Below the pieces are notes generated by a model. It was not told where the DNA came from. It was given only the letters and a program-made list of their open reading frames with translations, and did not search any database. Below are positions 21,085-32,639 of a DNA stretch of 64,000 nucleotides, piece after piece. Source of the stretch: Ceratotherium simum simum. Lineage: Eukaryota > Chordata > Mammalia > Perissodactyla > Rhinocerotidae. The stretch lies in assembly GCF_000283155.1 (NCBI RefSeq), contig NW_004454193.1:14580813-14644812 (forward strand). The letters run 5' to 3'. Position 1 is the stretch's first letter, and each line of letters begins with the position of its first letter. The position numbers were made by a program, and so were the translations under genes.

Positions 21085-21175
21085 TCAAGATATCTAGATT
21101 TTAGTTCTTTTGCCACTTAACTCTGTGAGTCCCTATTGCTAAGTTATTTAGCTATTCTGGGCTTTGGTATGCTCA
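21085..21175 (+). repeat. MIR SINE fragment, sense
   Basis: TTTTGCCACTTAACTCTGTG, CTAAGTTATTTAGC and TATTCTGGGCTTTGGT resemble the MIR segment around the splice of head and core. Confidence 0.5.
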
Positions 21176-21194
21176 CTGTGAAGTTTAAACTATT

Positions 21195-21335
21195 ACAGTC
21201 TCCATTTGAACAAATAGGGAAACTGAAGGTCAAAGAGTTTAGGTGTTTTGTATGTGGTCACACCGCCGGTAAGCAAAAGAGTCAGCTTAATCAAGTGTGT
21301 TACCATCAAAGCCCATATTCTTAAACTCTCACTTA
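21195..21335 (-). repeat. MIR SINE fragment, antisense
   Basis: CAAATAGGGAAACTGAAGGT, CAAAGAGTTTAGGTG, GTGGTCACACCGCCGGTAAG and AAAGCCCATATTCTTAAACT are a MIR read in reverse. Confidence 0.75.
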
Positions 21336-21394
21336 CATCTCCTACTGTACTGAATGCTTACCAAATCATTCTGAACAGGTTTTAATGTGAATCG

Positions 21395-21615
21395 CTGGTT
21401 TCCAGAACACAGTCTTCTGTTAGTAACTCTGTGATCTTAGCAAATTACCAACTTTTCTGAGCCTCTGTTTCCTCATCTGTAAAATGTAAACAGTGGATAA
21501 TAACAGTGGTTAAGGGTTAAGTCATATGTTTGTTTCAAGAACTAAATGTATTATTATTTATAAAGTGCTTAGAAAAGTACCTCAGTAAGTGTTGGCTATC
21601 ATTATTATTATTAGT
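21395..21615 (+). repeat. MIR SINE, sense
   Basis: GTAACTCTGTGATCTTAGCA, CTGAGCCTCTGTTTCCTCAT, CTGTAAAATGTAAACAG, AAAGTGCTTAGAAAAGTACC and GTTGGCTATCATTATTATTA give a well-preserved core and 3' end. Confidence 0.85.
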
Positions 21616-21788
21616 CCCTGATGCTACCTGGTGACTTTAGGCAGAAACGAAGAGTAGAGCCAGTACCAAATGACAGACATGAATGTCAATCACATTTGAG
21701 TAAGCAGTTTAATAAAAGCAAAGATCACATGTCCATAAATCCTACGTTAGAAATACTGCAAAAGATAGATTTGGGCTAAGACTAGAGT

Positions 21789-21945
21789 CATAATTTCTCA
21801 ATGCTGGAAAAGCATTAGAATCACCTAGAGCTTTAAAAAATGTCCATACCCAAATCCCATTTGAGACCTATTAAAATTATGGGCATGGAATCTGGGTATC
21901 CTTACATTTTTAAAGCACTCCAATACCAGTTGATTTGCAGTTAAG
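21789..21945. mobile_element. MER5-like hAT MITE
   Basis: TTTCTCAATGCTGG, AAAGCATTAGAATCACCTAG and ATCCCATTTGAGACCTATTA with TCTGGGTATCCTTACATTTT follow a MER5-type element in the same direction as 4295-4476. The right end is eroded. Confidence 0.65.
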
Positions 21946-22664
21946 AATGGACCAATTTATGAAGGATTTTAACACCCAGAAGAATTATTATTTGCGGAGG
22001 GGGATGGGACTAGAAAAAGTTCTAGCAACAGATTACATCTTTTCAGCTTTCTGTGCTGACTTGTGCTGTTCTCCTGGATCTGAATAAAGAAACTTCTAGT
22101 TTCTTCCATTTCTTAAAGTTGACTTAAATAGGCTTCCCCTGACTTGGTTGTTCCATATTCCAGTTGCCATTTCTCACTGGCAACCACCCCAATCCTTTTT
22201 AAAGAGTGATTATTTTCCTCCTGACCCTAAATCTCTCTTTTTATCTGGCTGGCTAGGTATTCAAGAGGTGCATTCAGATATAGCTTTATTTCTTCCAGTT
22301 TTAGGCAAGATTTTCTATGTATTTTCACGGTAGTAAGGATCAGGAATGTGTGTGACCTCAAACATGGAGACTGACTTAATTCTCCAGTCACTGAGCCATA
22401 CCATAGCCTCTCTCTGAGCAGAAACTACTACTAAGAGTGACCTTTCTTGGGTGATTTGAGCACTTCCTTGCAAAAGAGTTCCCCATGTCCAACCTGGGGG
22501 ATGAGCTGGGCTAGAAGATTGTGATTGTCAGTTAGAGAACCATGTTAAGATCTAAGGGTTTACACAGTCTGTAGTCCATTAAAATTTGCTCTATTTATGT
22601 AGCCCTGGTTAGTCCTCAACTGCTGTTATTGTGTTAATTTAAGTTGTTCACAACTTAGGCTTTT
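21946..22664. other. No gene seen; unclassified
   Basis: Unique-looking DNA with no coding or repeat signature I can support. Confidence 0.45.
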
Positions 22665-23320
22665 GCTGTATCAGGAATGATACAAGAAGAGAGGAACATG
22701 AGATGAAGGGACACTGCCTGCCCTCAAAGAGGTCATGGTCCAGCTGTGCACATTCGGGAGGGAGACAGAAAAATAAACTTCCAAATGCATGACTAGGATC
22801 GATGCCAAGTATGGAGAGAGGCATAGCTCTGCTGGAACATACTAGAACAACACGTAACTCACTCTCACTCAAGACTTGTTTGAGGAGGCAATCTTGAGCT
22901 GAGTCTTATAGGGCTTCTCCATATGAAAAGGTAAGAACACAGCCTGTGCAGAGGCCCAGGGAGGAAAGAAAACAAGGTTTGTCTGTAGGGTTGCACTAGC
23001 AGGAGGTGACATGGGTGAGTCAGAGAGATGAGTTGAGATCACAGGGTAGGCACTTACTTTTGTGACAGAGTCAAGGGTTTGGCTTTTATCCTGAAGGTTA
23101 TACAAAACACTCCAAGTTTTTCAACAGGGGAGTGATGTGGTTTGGTTTTCATTTTAGGTGGGGAGAAAGGCACTTTGAATACAATATTTAAAAGTCATGT
23201 GGGATGTCAGAGAGAAATGATCCGATTGTTGAGGGAATTCCACATCATATCATCTAAGGAACAGATGAAAGAACGGAGACAGATTTTAGGCTGGAGCGGG
23301 TAAGACAAACATAGGACATC
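22665..23320 (-). repeat. L2 LINE, antisense, about 650 bp
   Basis: CTGCCTGCCCTCAAAGAGGT, CTTGTTTGAGGAGGCAATC, TTGAGCTGAGTCTTATAGGG, CAGCCTGTGCAGAGGCCCAG, CTTTTATCCTGAAGGTTAT and CAACAGGGGAGTGATGTGGT follow the reverse complement of the L2 ORF2 3' end and 3' UTR. It is too decayed to encode anything. Confidence 0.75.
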
Positions 23321-25229
23321 TGGTACCATGTGGAAGATGGAGAAAAAGTTCTACTTGTGATATCTGGGCACTAAAAGAGCTACTAGTTATTGGAGACACA
23401 TTTCAATTCAACATTTAAAAAAATACCTCTTGATGTTTGGAGCTGTCCCAAGATGGGGAGGTTTGCCAGTTGCCTCTGATTGATCATTAGCTGGGGCTAT
23501 ACACGCACGTATTCAAGGAGTACTTGGGTAGGTGTATTTAAGTCTTTTACAAACTCTATGCCCTCGTGGATAGCTTTGGTCACCATATGCAGCCACTAGC
23601 AAGTGTGCTGATGAGACAAACCAGCAAAAGGTCACTAGTGGGACAACCTTCCTCAAGGGCTGAGATGGAAGTTCAGATAATGAGAACTCTTTGTACTCAT
23701 TGTAGACACATTCTTTCAATTAGAAGCAAATAATGAAGTAAAGGTCCTTGAAAATCTGTGGCCTTCACCTTGTAACCAAAAGGAGAGGATTCAGAGTTCT
23801 TGATTGGATCCTCCTGGCAAGAGACCTTCTATCATTTTTCCACCAACTATCATGATTCACAGGGCACAGACTCATCTTTATAATTGCATTACTGAACATC
23901 TTTCTTTTATTTTTCTTTCCAGAAAACTGGAGGTAAGATATAGTTCCTGAAATGCTACATTTTAGTAAAAGGATATTTTGAACTGGAACAAAAATAATGG
24001 TTGTGTTTGTAATATATAATAATACTTATTAAATTATATGAAATAAATATAAATAAAATATATTATTATGTTTTTAAATATTATTAAAATATATTTTAAT
24101 ATATTATTATTATTATATATTTTTAATACATTATCTTATGATCTGTAATATTCTGGAGAAGGCAATCTACAAGTAAAAGGAATATTTATGGTGACTCGGG
24201 AAAATGAGAGAAGGGATGGTGTAAAATAGCTCTTGCTTTAGTTTAATATCCATTTCAGTGACAAACATGGGCCAGTTTGGTGCCCGGCTGAACTGAGATA
24301 CAGGACCATTTTACTTGACATTTCACCTGACATTTTGAATTAATTTGCTTTTGCAACCATGGAACCTGTGTAAAATTACATGTTGTTGATTGAAAATTTT
24401 AGAGCACTGTCCTTGGGATCTATTAAGTTGAACAAAAGTTCAACTTATTTAAGCATTTTAACCTAAAAAATGGCAATTTCTGTGGTTCCATCTAAGAGAA
24501 GTCTCAGTTTTTGTCTGTGCTGTACCACAAAGAGACTTGAGAATTAAATCAGTTATTCAATTCTTAGAACCTAAATTTTTGTCATCTGGTTAAATGTGGA
24601 CAACAGCGGCAACCTATTAGGTGTGTTGTATGGGTTAAATGAACACACTTTGAAAATGGTAGAGTCATGTGGATGGCATTAGCATCCTCATAAACCCCAG
24701 CAACGTTGTTGGATTTATAAACTCACTCCCTATTGGTTAAGTGATTTCTTGGTGAGAACACACAGGAGTTTATATGTTTTTCTTTCTTTCTGGATGTGAT
24801 CTGATTTTTCTTTCATTCAGTGTTTATTCTCAAAGCTGTTTTCCCTCTTCCTTGGATTTACTGTACAAATTTCTTCTGAATGGGTAGAATATTTATACAT
24901 TTCATTAACAATATGTACTCAGCCTTTCTGGTTTGTTCATCCAGTAAAACACTCAGTAGAAAATGTGTTTCAGGATTGTTCCTCTTACCATTGGGGAACT
25001 GCAATTAATTCCCCTACAATTTCAAAGAGCTTCAAGCCTGTGTTTTGTTTAGGAGTCAAACAGCTGTGCTGCCAAAGCTTTTATTACTGTTAATGTGCTT
25101 TGGCCATTTATATCCGTGTGATACATTTTTCCAACATTAGTCAGACAGAACTTTCAAGGACTCTAGTCTGGACTATGGTACCAGATTCCTAAGAGATCTT
25201 TCGAACTTTAGTTTCTCTCCTCTTCAAAT
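23321..25229. other. No gene seen; AT-rich, with possible MIR near 24.6 kb
   Basis: Includes a long A/T-only patch (about 24000-24130). The stretch 24550-24660 (TTTGTCATCTGGTTAAATGT, GGGTTAAATGAACACAC) is a possible sense MIR remnant. Nothing looks coding. Confidence 0.45.
24001..24131. repeat. AT-rich low-complexity tract
   Basis: Composed almost wholly of TATTAT and AAATAT permutations. Confidence 0.85.
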
Positions 25230-25770
25230 CTGTTGTCTAATTTACAGCAGATTTTAACTTCTAAATCACGAATCAGATCACGATAATCCTTTATTTAAGA
25301 AGAAGCTTGCATGACTCCCCAGTGTTCACAGGATTAAATTCTCACTTTATGGTTCAGTATACAAAGCCTTCTTAAAATGTAAGTTGGTGACAGTTTATCT
25401 TTTGCTTCTCCCCTCCTTTCTCCTGAATCCAACTCACTAAACTCTTTACCATTCTCTGAATACTCTATCACAAGGTTCTCTTCTGACTATTCCCAACCTG
25501 GTCTTCTACCTGGAATGACTTTCGTCTTCTTTGACTAGCAAAATCATCCTTATAAGACAGCTCAAATGCCATCTCTCTGTGAAGTTCTCTTCTCTTCCCT
25601 GAGGCAATTAATCATTCATTCCTCTCTGTTTCCCATAGAACTAAGCTCATGCTTCCTATTGTGATGCTCCTGTTACTTACCTGTCTCTCTCTCTAGTCTG
25701 TGACCTCTTATAAGGCAAGGACTCTTACTTACACATCTTTGCTTCCCCAGGGCCTAGGTACTCATTGAAC
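25230..25770 (+). repeat. L2 LINE 3' end, sense
   Basis: TGCATGACTCCCCAGTGTTC, ATGGTTCAGTATACAAAGCC, CTTCTACCTGGAATGACTTT, AGCTCAAATGCCATCTCTCT, AGTCTGTGACCTCTTATAAG and GCTTCCCCAGGGCCTAGGTA give the sense L2 3' order. Confidence 0.8.
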
Positions 25771-26626
25771 TTTTTTTTTTTTTTTTTTTAATTTTAAGGG
25801 TAAATGAAGGGTAAGTTTCTCCTGCTTTTATGGGTACTGTCAGTTCTGCCTGAACAGTCCACATGAAATTTCCTGATTACTCAGTGAATGTTCAAAATGT
25901 CTGAAGGTCCCAGAGAAGAAAATTACTAGAGACTTTTCAAGAGGAAAGGGAGTTTCAGACATATGATTGCCTACATGCTGGCAGGGTATGAAGGGGTATG
26001 TATGGGGCCCACTTCCCCAAATCTGACCATGAACAGAGAGAACATGGGGCTGACCTGTTTGGGTATCTGGAACAGCACCTGGCATTTGAGCTGATCACTG
26101 GCTTAATGAGATGCTGTAGATGTTTGATGTTATTCAACTCATAACATCTCAGCATATTCAGATCACAGACAGTGATTATCTAACTGTTTTCTCCCTCATG
26201 AAGAACATACCTGTGTTAGTTGGTTCACTTCAGAGGATTCAATTTTAAGAGAGACAATGTTGAGCTACAATTGGCCCACAAATGAGAGACCGTAAAGATG
26301 AGAGGTAGACATGACATCCTTAACGTAGCAGTTAAAAAAATTGGAATAACTAGATGAAAGTGAAGAATAAAAGAAATTCCATATATTCAAATTTGGGCCC
26401 ACATATGTGGCGAGTTGATGCATGAAAGAGCGAGGGGATGTATGGCCCATAGTTCCAGAGGGAAGGGCATTCAATACACAGAGGGCATACTCTTACCGAG
26501 TAACAGGGAGACAGGTTTCATTAGCAAATAAGCAAGTGAAACTGCTGGATAAAATAGTTTCCTGACCCTCTAAGCAGGAGAGGAACAATCATGTATGGGA
26601 TTTATAGTGGTAGGGATTAGACTAAA
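25771..26626. other. No gene seen; poly-T tract then unique DNA
   Basis: A T-run at 25770-25789 follows the L2. Minus-strand frames of 66-81 codons (25840-26474) have no recognisable domains. Confidence 0.45.
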
Positions 26627-26792
26627 CTAGTGTTTCCCAAGCACTGTTATGTGTATGAGTCACCTGGGATCTTGGGTAAATGCAGATTCTTATTCAAGAA
26701 ATCTGGAATGGGTCCTGAGGGTCTTCATTTCTGACATATTCTCAGGTAATGCTGATACCGCTAGTCAGTGGTCCATATTCTGAGTAGTAATG
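26627..26792. mobile_element. MER5A-like hAT MITE
   Basis: The left end CTAGTGTTTCCCAAGC and interior ATGAGTCACCTGGGATCTTG, TGCAGATTCTTATTCAAG, TTCTCAGGTAATGCTGATAC follow MER5A in the same direction as 4295-4476. Termini are mutated. Confidence 0.75.
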
Positions 26793-26822
26793 AACTAGAT
26801 AATACAGAAAAATGGCAGTATT

Positions 26823-27060
26823 TCATAACCATTAGGAGCATAGATTCCAGAACCAGAAAGCCATGATATTGAGTTTCAATCTGATATGCCTTTTGAAAAT
26901 TTGCTTATCCCATCTGAGCCTCACTTTCCTCATCTGTAAAATGGAGATGCTATTGCTTCTTCATATTGTCTTAGTCCAGATTAAATGAGAAGATGTTATG
27001 TAGAACATTTGATGCAATGCAGCATATAGTAAGCTCCTATATAATGATAGTGATTATATA
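26823..27060 (+). repeat. MIR SINE, sense
   Basis: AGGAGCATAGATTCCAGAAC, TGAGCCTCACTTTCCTCATC, TGTAAAATGGAGATGCTATT, AGATTAAATGAGAAGATGTT and GCATATAGTAAGCTCCTATA give a long MIR. Confidence 0.85.
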
Positions 27061-27125
27061 ATGATAGTTATATCATTAGAGTATAGCATAGTTATATCCT
27101 ATATAATGAAAGTTAGTGATTATCT
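27040..27125. repeat. Local ATATAATGATAG imperfect duplications
   Basis: TATATAATGATAGT occurs twice within 25 bases and a related TATATAATGAAAGT about 50 bases later, in an AT-rich stretch at the MIR 3' end. Probably slippage. Confidence 0.65.
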
Positions 27126-27309
27126 TTTAACAATTTTTTGCCTTTCATTATAGGATTGTATTATTCTGATTTATTTTCAAATGTATCAGTATATTAAAAA
27201 GACAAAAACTGCACTGTGAAAATCAATGAAGGTACATTTTATTGTTCTGACAATATAGCTGTTTAATAAAACTCTAACCAGCCTCATCCCAGTGCAAAAT
27301 TGTCCTTCT

Positions 27310-27600
27310 GGTGAACAATTCTTTGTTCTTCAAGATTCACCTGAAATACCACTTACTCTATGCCCTCCCAATCACAACAAGGAGATTATCACTCAACTTT
27401 TTGGTCCCTCTACTATACTTACAGCAGGCATCTCTTAAAACATCCATCATAAAGTTAAGAAAACAACCACTCGACTACAAGTGCATCTTGTCCTCTGAAC
27501 TGGGAATTCCTTAAATCCAAGGACTAAGTCTTATCACATGTTGTATCCCCAACATCTATATCTAACATATATCTTGGTAAATAATGGATCCCTCAAAATT
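27310..27600 (+). repeat. L2 LINE 3' end, sense
   Basis: AAGATTCACCTGAAATACCA, TGCCCTCCCAATCACAACAA, GAATTCCTTAAATCCAAGGA, CTAAGTCTTATCACATGTTG and TATCCCCAACATCTATATCT follow the 3' end of L2. Confidence 0.65.
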
Positions 27601-28529
27601 ATTAATGAGTAAAAAACGTAGATGAATAGTTGAATTGATTAAAGAATTGGGAAAAATCAGTGTTTGGTGCTCACATTTTCCTTTCAAAATCTTCCTGCCC
27701 TGTCCTTGGATTCTCTAACTCATTGCGGTGGGGTTTTGCCACTAAAGACTACAACTGAAAGTCTCTACAAATGTGTTTTCAACAAAAAGATACAGTACTT
27801 GTCTCCTCTTTGAGGACTTTGTATTTTAACCAAGGTTTATAGGAGATATGCAGATGCATGTGAAGATACATCACTATGCAAGGACTAACTGGGGACTGAC
27901 AGATGGGATAGATATTTGAGGGAAATACAGGCCAATCCAAATGCTCTACAAATGATGAATATTCAACTCAGTTTGTTCATGAGGTCAGCTCTGCACCAGT
28001 TCACGAGTAGAAATTAGGAATAAAGAAATGACTCTATTTGTGCTTTTGCTATTGTTTTATGGGAAGACACTTCCCTATTTGGCACCAACTACAGACATAC
28101 TCCAACCAGTCAACTAAGAGAGCTTCAGGCAGAGTGTAAGTGAGCACCCTTTGAGAAAATCCAAATGACTAGGGAGTTAGATCCTCCAATTTCTAAGGAA
28201 TTTTGAGGTCATCTTGCCTATCCCTCTGCCTCTAGAGACAGCAGCCTTCTTGAAATATAGGGCAGCCTCATGTTTCTCTCATCCTTGTGGACTGAGAAAC
28301 TTTGGTTTACAACTATTTGGGGCAAGTATTTTCAAATATTACAAAAAAAAAATAAGGCCAGGCATGGTACCACCCTTGCTGTGCTGACAATGGCAGCTAC
28401 TACAATTGCAAGGAGTGTAGAAAGATCAATCTGTACAATTCCTCATGAAATAAACTAGAAACAGCAGGAAAGATTATTATTTTTTTGCTTTTGTAATATA
28501 GGTGGTGGTGATACTAATAACTATAGCAG
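27601..28529. other. No gene seen; unclassified
   Basis: Unique-looking with an A-run at 28342-28352; no coding or repeat pattern I can assign. Confidence 0.45.
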
Positions 28530-28745
28530 TTACTGTTATTCATTAGGCGTTTATCAGGCACTGTGCTAACTTCAAGCGCATTATCATTTTGGTTCATTTT
28601 TCATCTTTACGAAACTTGTGAGAAGTGGGTGCTGTTATGTCATTTTAGATGACAGGAAAGTTGTCTTAGAGAGGTTGAGTAATGTAATCAATGTCAGATC
28701 TCTATGTCTGCAAAGTCCTGCTCTGCACCACAAAGCTCTATGCCT
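28530..28745 (-). repeat. MIR SINE, antisense
   Basis: GGCGTTTATCAGGCACTGTG, CTAACTTCAAGCGCATTATC, GACAGGAAAGTTGTCTTAGA and GAGGTTGAGTAATGTAATCA match a reversed MIR. Confidence 0.75.
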
Positions 28746-28777
28746 CACAGCCCACAGAAGCGCTGTGATGCTCGTTT

Positions 28778-28790
28778 CCAAAATGGCGGC
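28778..28790 (+). promoter_or_regulatory. YY1-like motif candidate
   Basis: CCAAAATGGCGGC is the reverse complement of the long YY1 consensus GCCGCCATTTTGG, matching every position I remember. It contains CpG in an otherwise AT-rich, CpG-poor area, just downstream of a MIR. No promoter or CpG island surrounds it, so its function is unknown. Confidence 0.4.
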
Positions 28791-28799
28791 ATCCTTTGT

Positions 28800-29640
28800 G
28801 CAAACTCCTTGAGATGGTAGAAAGATATGTAGGGATAAACTTTCCAGATAGAATGTATATCACTCTGAATCTTAAGTGCTAGCAGCAATAGTGTTTTTCC
28901 TCATTTCTTAAGCAAATGCCTTAGAGGTAGAATCAGCAGATTTACCTAGATGCCTCTCTGAAGCTGCTCATGGAATATTATACTCAGTACTGGCCGCTAA
29001 ATTCTTTAAGTAGCCTTGCCTGTTCTTTGTGGCTTTCATTACATTTCTCCTCCGAGGTTCTGTAGGCTGAGGCTGTGGGAAGCACGTGACTGGATATAAG
29101 CTTAACCCCAGCGTGAGGGAGTCAGAGTCAGCAGAGCCAGCATTAGGGCCTTCAGTGACCATCTCTTCTGTGACCTGACTTAATACTGTTCCTTAGCTTT
29201 TCCTTATCTTTGAGTTAAGAAGTCTCTAACTTGTGAGTGTTTTGGGTTTTTTTGTTTATGTTCAGTACAGCTGAGTCCACTGAGAGGGTCTGGCAGGCCC
29301 ATTGCCCATGTTTGTAACTGAAATTGGATGACCTGACTTCATGTTCAATTGGTACATTTTTTTTTCTTATTTCTCCTTTTAGAAAAATCAATAAATGGTT
29401 TATGATGCCTTTCAAAGAGATCGAATGAGTGGAAATCAGGTTTAGCCGTATTGTTATGGCAACTAATCATCCCGGGTTTTCTCAGACAAATCCAATTTCA
29501 AATATCTTACCTTGTCCCTCAATTGTATATCAGGTCAACATTTCCTGATTTTTGATTAGGGAGATATGCTTTCCTCAGCTACCATAACAGGGAAGAAAGC
29601 CTGTTTGAACATCAATTTTTGGATAGGCATTTAGAATTGA
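28800..29640. other. No gene seen; unclassified
   Basis: Mixed composition with 64-66 codon minus-strand frames and no recognisable family. Confidence 0.45.
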
Positions 29641-29752
29641 AGTGTGTGTGCGTGCATGTGTACATTTTCATGCATATGTACATATATATGCACGTGTACA
29701 TATGTATATGTATGTGTGTATACATGTTTGCATATATATATATATATATATA
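29641..29752. repeat. TG/TA alternating purine-pyrimidine tract
   Basis: A degenerate TG/CA/TA repeat ending in a pure (TA)n run at about 29732-29752. Plus-strand frames rich in Tyr, Ile and Met here are artefacts of the repeat. Confidence 0.85.
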
Positions 29753-29794
29753 TCTTCCTATCTCTCTCTATATACAAATAAATTTGTCTTTATC

Positions 29795-29925
29795 ATGCTC
29801 CCATCACACAAGTGGGAAAATTGATGCTTACAATTTTCTCAAGGCTTACTGCTTTTGAGTAGCTGAGATGAGATTCCAATCTCATAGTCTGGCTTTTAAG
29901 CCTATGGTCATTATTCTCAGTCTTC
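29795..29925 (-). repeat. MIR SINE, antisense
   Basis: AAGTGGGAAAATTGATGCTT, GAGTAGCTGAGATGAGATTC and GTCTGGCTTTTAAGCCTATG follow a reversed MIR. Confidence 0.6.
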
Positions 29926-31017
29926 CTACATCCTCAAACTTATTTTTAAATGCAAATTTTCTTTCTTTCCCTAGCTTATTCCTACTGAGAACAGGCCTCA
30001 GCCTCCTGGTTATCTGCTTGCAGATGCAGAGGGAAGGGGTAACTTGCCTTGTCACAGCCCTCTGTCTGCCATGCCCAGCCTCCTGTCCTTCCTAGTCCTT
30101 CCCTAACTCCTTAAATTCCTGCTCCTGGGAGATGTGAAATCACACACCAGACACCTGAGCTGGTGCCTGCCTGAAGAGCCATGATTGATTGCCATGCAGG
30201 AGTTACATGGAAGGTTTGGGAGCCGGTGCAAGAATAGAGATGATCAGAGAACAGTTAAAAAGAGATTTGCTTCTCTTTTTGATGCTCCCCTGTCATTTGC
30301 AAATGCCTGTTGGTTTCCTTTCAGCTGGTTTGTGTTTAAGAATCCTGCTGAGATAACACTCAGTGGTTTGAACAGACAAGTGTGGTGCTTGCATTTCCAC
30401 AGGTAATTTAACAGTGGATCCATGGGAAGATCATCTGTATGTACAGGAGCAAGGATTTCCATGACCTTTTTAAAAATCTGTAAGAATTACCCTAACAACA
30501 ATAGGGTGAAATTTTCTAGTGAGAACATAATTGATGAAATATTATTTTGTTTTTCATTAACATGTGCCTTAACTATCAGGTCTCTCACTTACCTTGCAGC
30601 TTCTGTTAAACACACAGGAAAACCATCCTGATGATATTTAATAACTAAAAATGTAAACATAGCATTTAGGTAATTTATTTGGTAGCCACACCCATCAGGT
30701 ATTGTCATTAGAAAATTTATGTATGTCACAGAAGGAAGAGTTGAAATTAAATTGTCCTAAGGAAAATAACCTACACCAGCTCACAGGATTCAAAATTGTA
30801 AGAGTGACCCCTAGTGACTATGTAACTGCTTAAAATCTTTACTAAAACTCAAAATAGTGTTAATTGTGAACATCCAAAGAAAAAGAGGGATACTTTATCG
30901 TAAAAAAACAAAATGATTCATTTTGAATTCAGTAGTTATGTTTGAAAATAATATGATTTCATGACAAAAGATTGATTTCTTCCCAGTAAAATATACATGA
31001 CTTTTCTATTCATCTTT
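29926..31017. other. No gene seen; GC-richer patch near 30.0-30.2 kb
   Basis: 30000-30180 is pyrimidine-rich and more GC-rich than its surroundings but lacks CpGs and any known domain. The rest is AT-rich, with no identifiable repeat. Confidence 0.45.
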
Positions 31018-31610
31018 CAGTTCAAATCAATGAGCCTGCATTGTGAACCTACTGGGTGCAAAGTACTGCTAAGTTCCTGAGAATGAAGAGATAAAGGTCT
31101 CCTCCATATTTCTGTGGTGCTCACAGACTCATGAGGAAAGAGACAGACAATGGAGGCTGGGGGTATAAGTGTGATGGCAGAATGTAATGACAGGGCCTCT
31201 AAGAATAGAACCTCATGCAATGGCTGCAGGGCCGTTCCTGGGAAAGTGGGTGAGAGTAAGAGTTCACTCAATGGGAAGCGAGAGGGAGCAGCTTTACCTG
31301 GGTACAGACCCATGAAAGCAACAAGTATTTCAGCAGGGCTGGAACATATAGAGGTATCAAGACATGCAAAGTAGGCTTGAGATACAAGCACAAAATGGAA
31401 TGGCTCAGGAAAGGCCTGGTACACCATTCTTGGGCATTCTGCTGAAGGCAATAGGCTTAAGCAAGGTAGTAATGTCAATAGATTTGCCTTTTGACAGAAT
31501 TATCTGGCTTCAGAGCAGAGCATAGTCTTGAGGCCATCAAGACTAGTTATAGAGAGACCAGTAGGTGGCTTCCTGCATCTCCACTATGGGAAATGTAATG
31601 GTTGTTCTTT
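31018..31610 (-). repeat. L2 LINE, antisense, about 590 bp
   Basis: GAACCTACTGGGTGCAAAGT, CTCACAGACTCATGAGGAAA, GCAATAGGCTTAAGCAAGGT, AGTAATGTCAATAGATTTGC and GAGAGACCAGTAGGTGGCTT are the reverse of the L2 3' region. The 153-codon minus-strand frame at 31017-31478, the longest in the window, lies inside it, reads in the L2 sense direction and resembles no intact reverse transcriptase or other protein. I do not treat it as a gene. Confidence 0.65.
31558..31569 (+). promoter_or_regulatory. CTCF-like core motif candidate (L2-derived)
   Basis: CCAGTAGGTGGC fits the CTCF core CCASYAGRKGGC at all 12 positions; the bases just downstream (TTC) fit less well. It lies in the L2 segment whose ancestral sequence reads roughly GAGACCAGTTAGGAGGC, so a few mutations in a LINE could have created it. 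Occupancy is unknown. Confidence 0.35.
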
Positions 31611-32140
31611 CAGCTAGAGCACAGATATCTGGACAGGTGCTCTATTCTTCATTCAAATTTGTGTTACTAGTAGACATAGTGTGTGTTTCAAAAATGCACC
31701 AATGAATAAATATTAACATTAATTTTAATCTGGTTTAAAAGTACAAAATCATAACTATGTGTACATATCTGCCTACATGCACTTATATATAAATATATGT
31801 TTATAAATTACAAATATATACACACTAATACCCACACATACTCAGATAATATTTAATAATGAAAAGGTATATATTTTGGTGATATAGATGTATAAACATT
31901 CATTCAGTTATAGTAACTATACGAATCACAATATAACATTTTATTTTAGAATCAATCCTTTTAAATCTTCATTGCACGGAGATTTTTAAATGAGCTAGAT
32001 ATAGCTGAAGAAAGTGTTGTATCCCTAGGTTGTCTGGATACTAGGTCAGAAATCCAAATCTGGAACTATAGGCCTTGTGTCAATGATGGAACATTTACCT
32101 GTCTGATACATGAAAACACTTAGTTCACCTTCTTGCTTCC
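31611..32140. other. No gene seen; AT-rich DNA
   Basis: Contains TATATA/ACATAT-rich stretches (31760-31850) and no recognised element. Confidence 0.45.
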
Positions 32141-32498
32141 TGTCTTAGTCTGCAGGGGCTTGCATAACCAAATACCACAGACGGGGTGGCCTAAACAACA
32201 GATATTTATTTTCTTACATTTCTGGAGGTTGGAAGTCCAAGATCAAGGTGTTGGCAGGTTTGGTTTCTCTTGAAGCCTCTCTCTTGGGTTTGCAGACAGC
32301 CTCCTTCTCACTGTGTCCTCATATGGCCTTTTCTCTGTGCGTGTGCACCCTTGGTGTCTCTTCCTCTTCTTATAAGGTCACCAGCCCTATCTGATTAGGG
32401 CTTCACCTTTATGCCTTCATTTTGTCTCCAAATACAGTTAAATGGGGGTTAGGGCTTCAACATATGAATTTTGGGGAAACATAATTTAGTCCATAACA
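32141..32498 (+). mobile_element. MaLR LTR of MST/MLT1A type
   Basis: It begins TGTCTTAGTCTGCAGGGGCT, with ACCAAATACCACAGACGGGG, TCTGGAGGTTGGAAGTCCAA, TTCTCACTGTGTCCTCATAT and CAACATATGAATTTTGGGG, ending TTAGTCCATAACA. Flanks CTTCC (32136-32140) and CTGCC (32499-32503) match at four of five bases. A solo LTR with no internal sequence. Confidence 0.92.
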
Positions 32499-32639
32499 CT
32501 GCCACAAGTTTCTCAGATCAGGAAGTGAAATAGCAAGAAAATCCTTCTTCAAAACTCATATTTTATGGAAGAGTCTTGAGCACAATCATAAATATGTTTT
32601 TTGGTAACAAGAAAAGCAAATTGCATTAGAATGTATAGA

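Noticed and set aside
28340..28460. GGCCAGGCATGG phrase suggesting an Alu-like SINE
   Set aside because: The match ends after a dozen bases, and nothing downstream follows a 7SL-derived element.
29619..29858. Tyr/Ile-rich frames that look like membrane peptides
   Set aside because: They are translations of the TG/TA dinucleotide tract.
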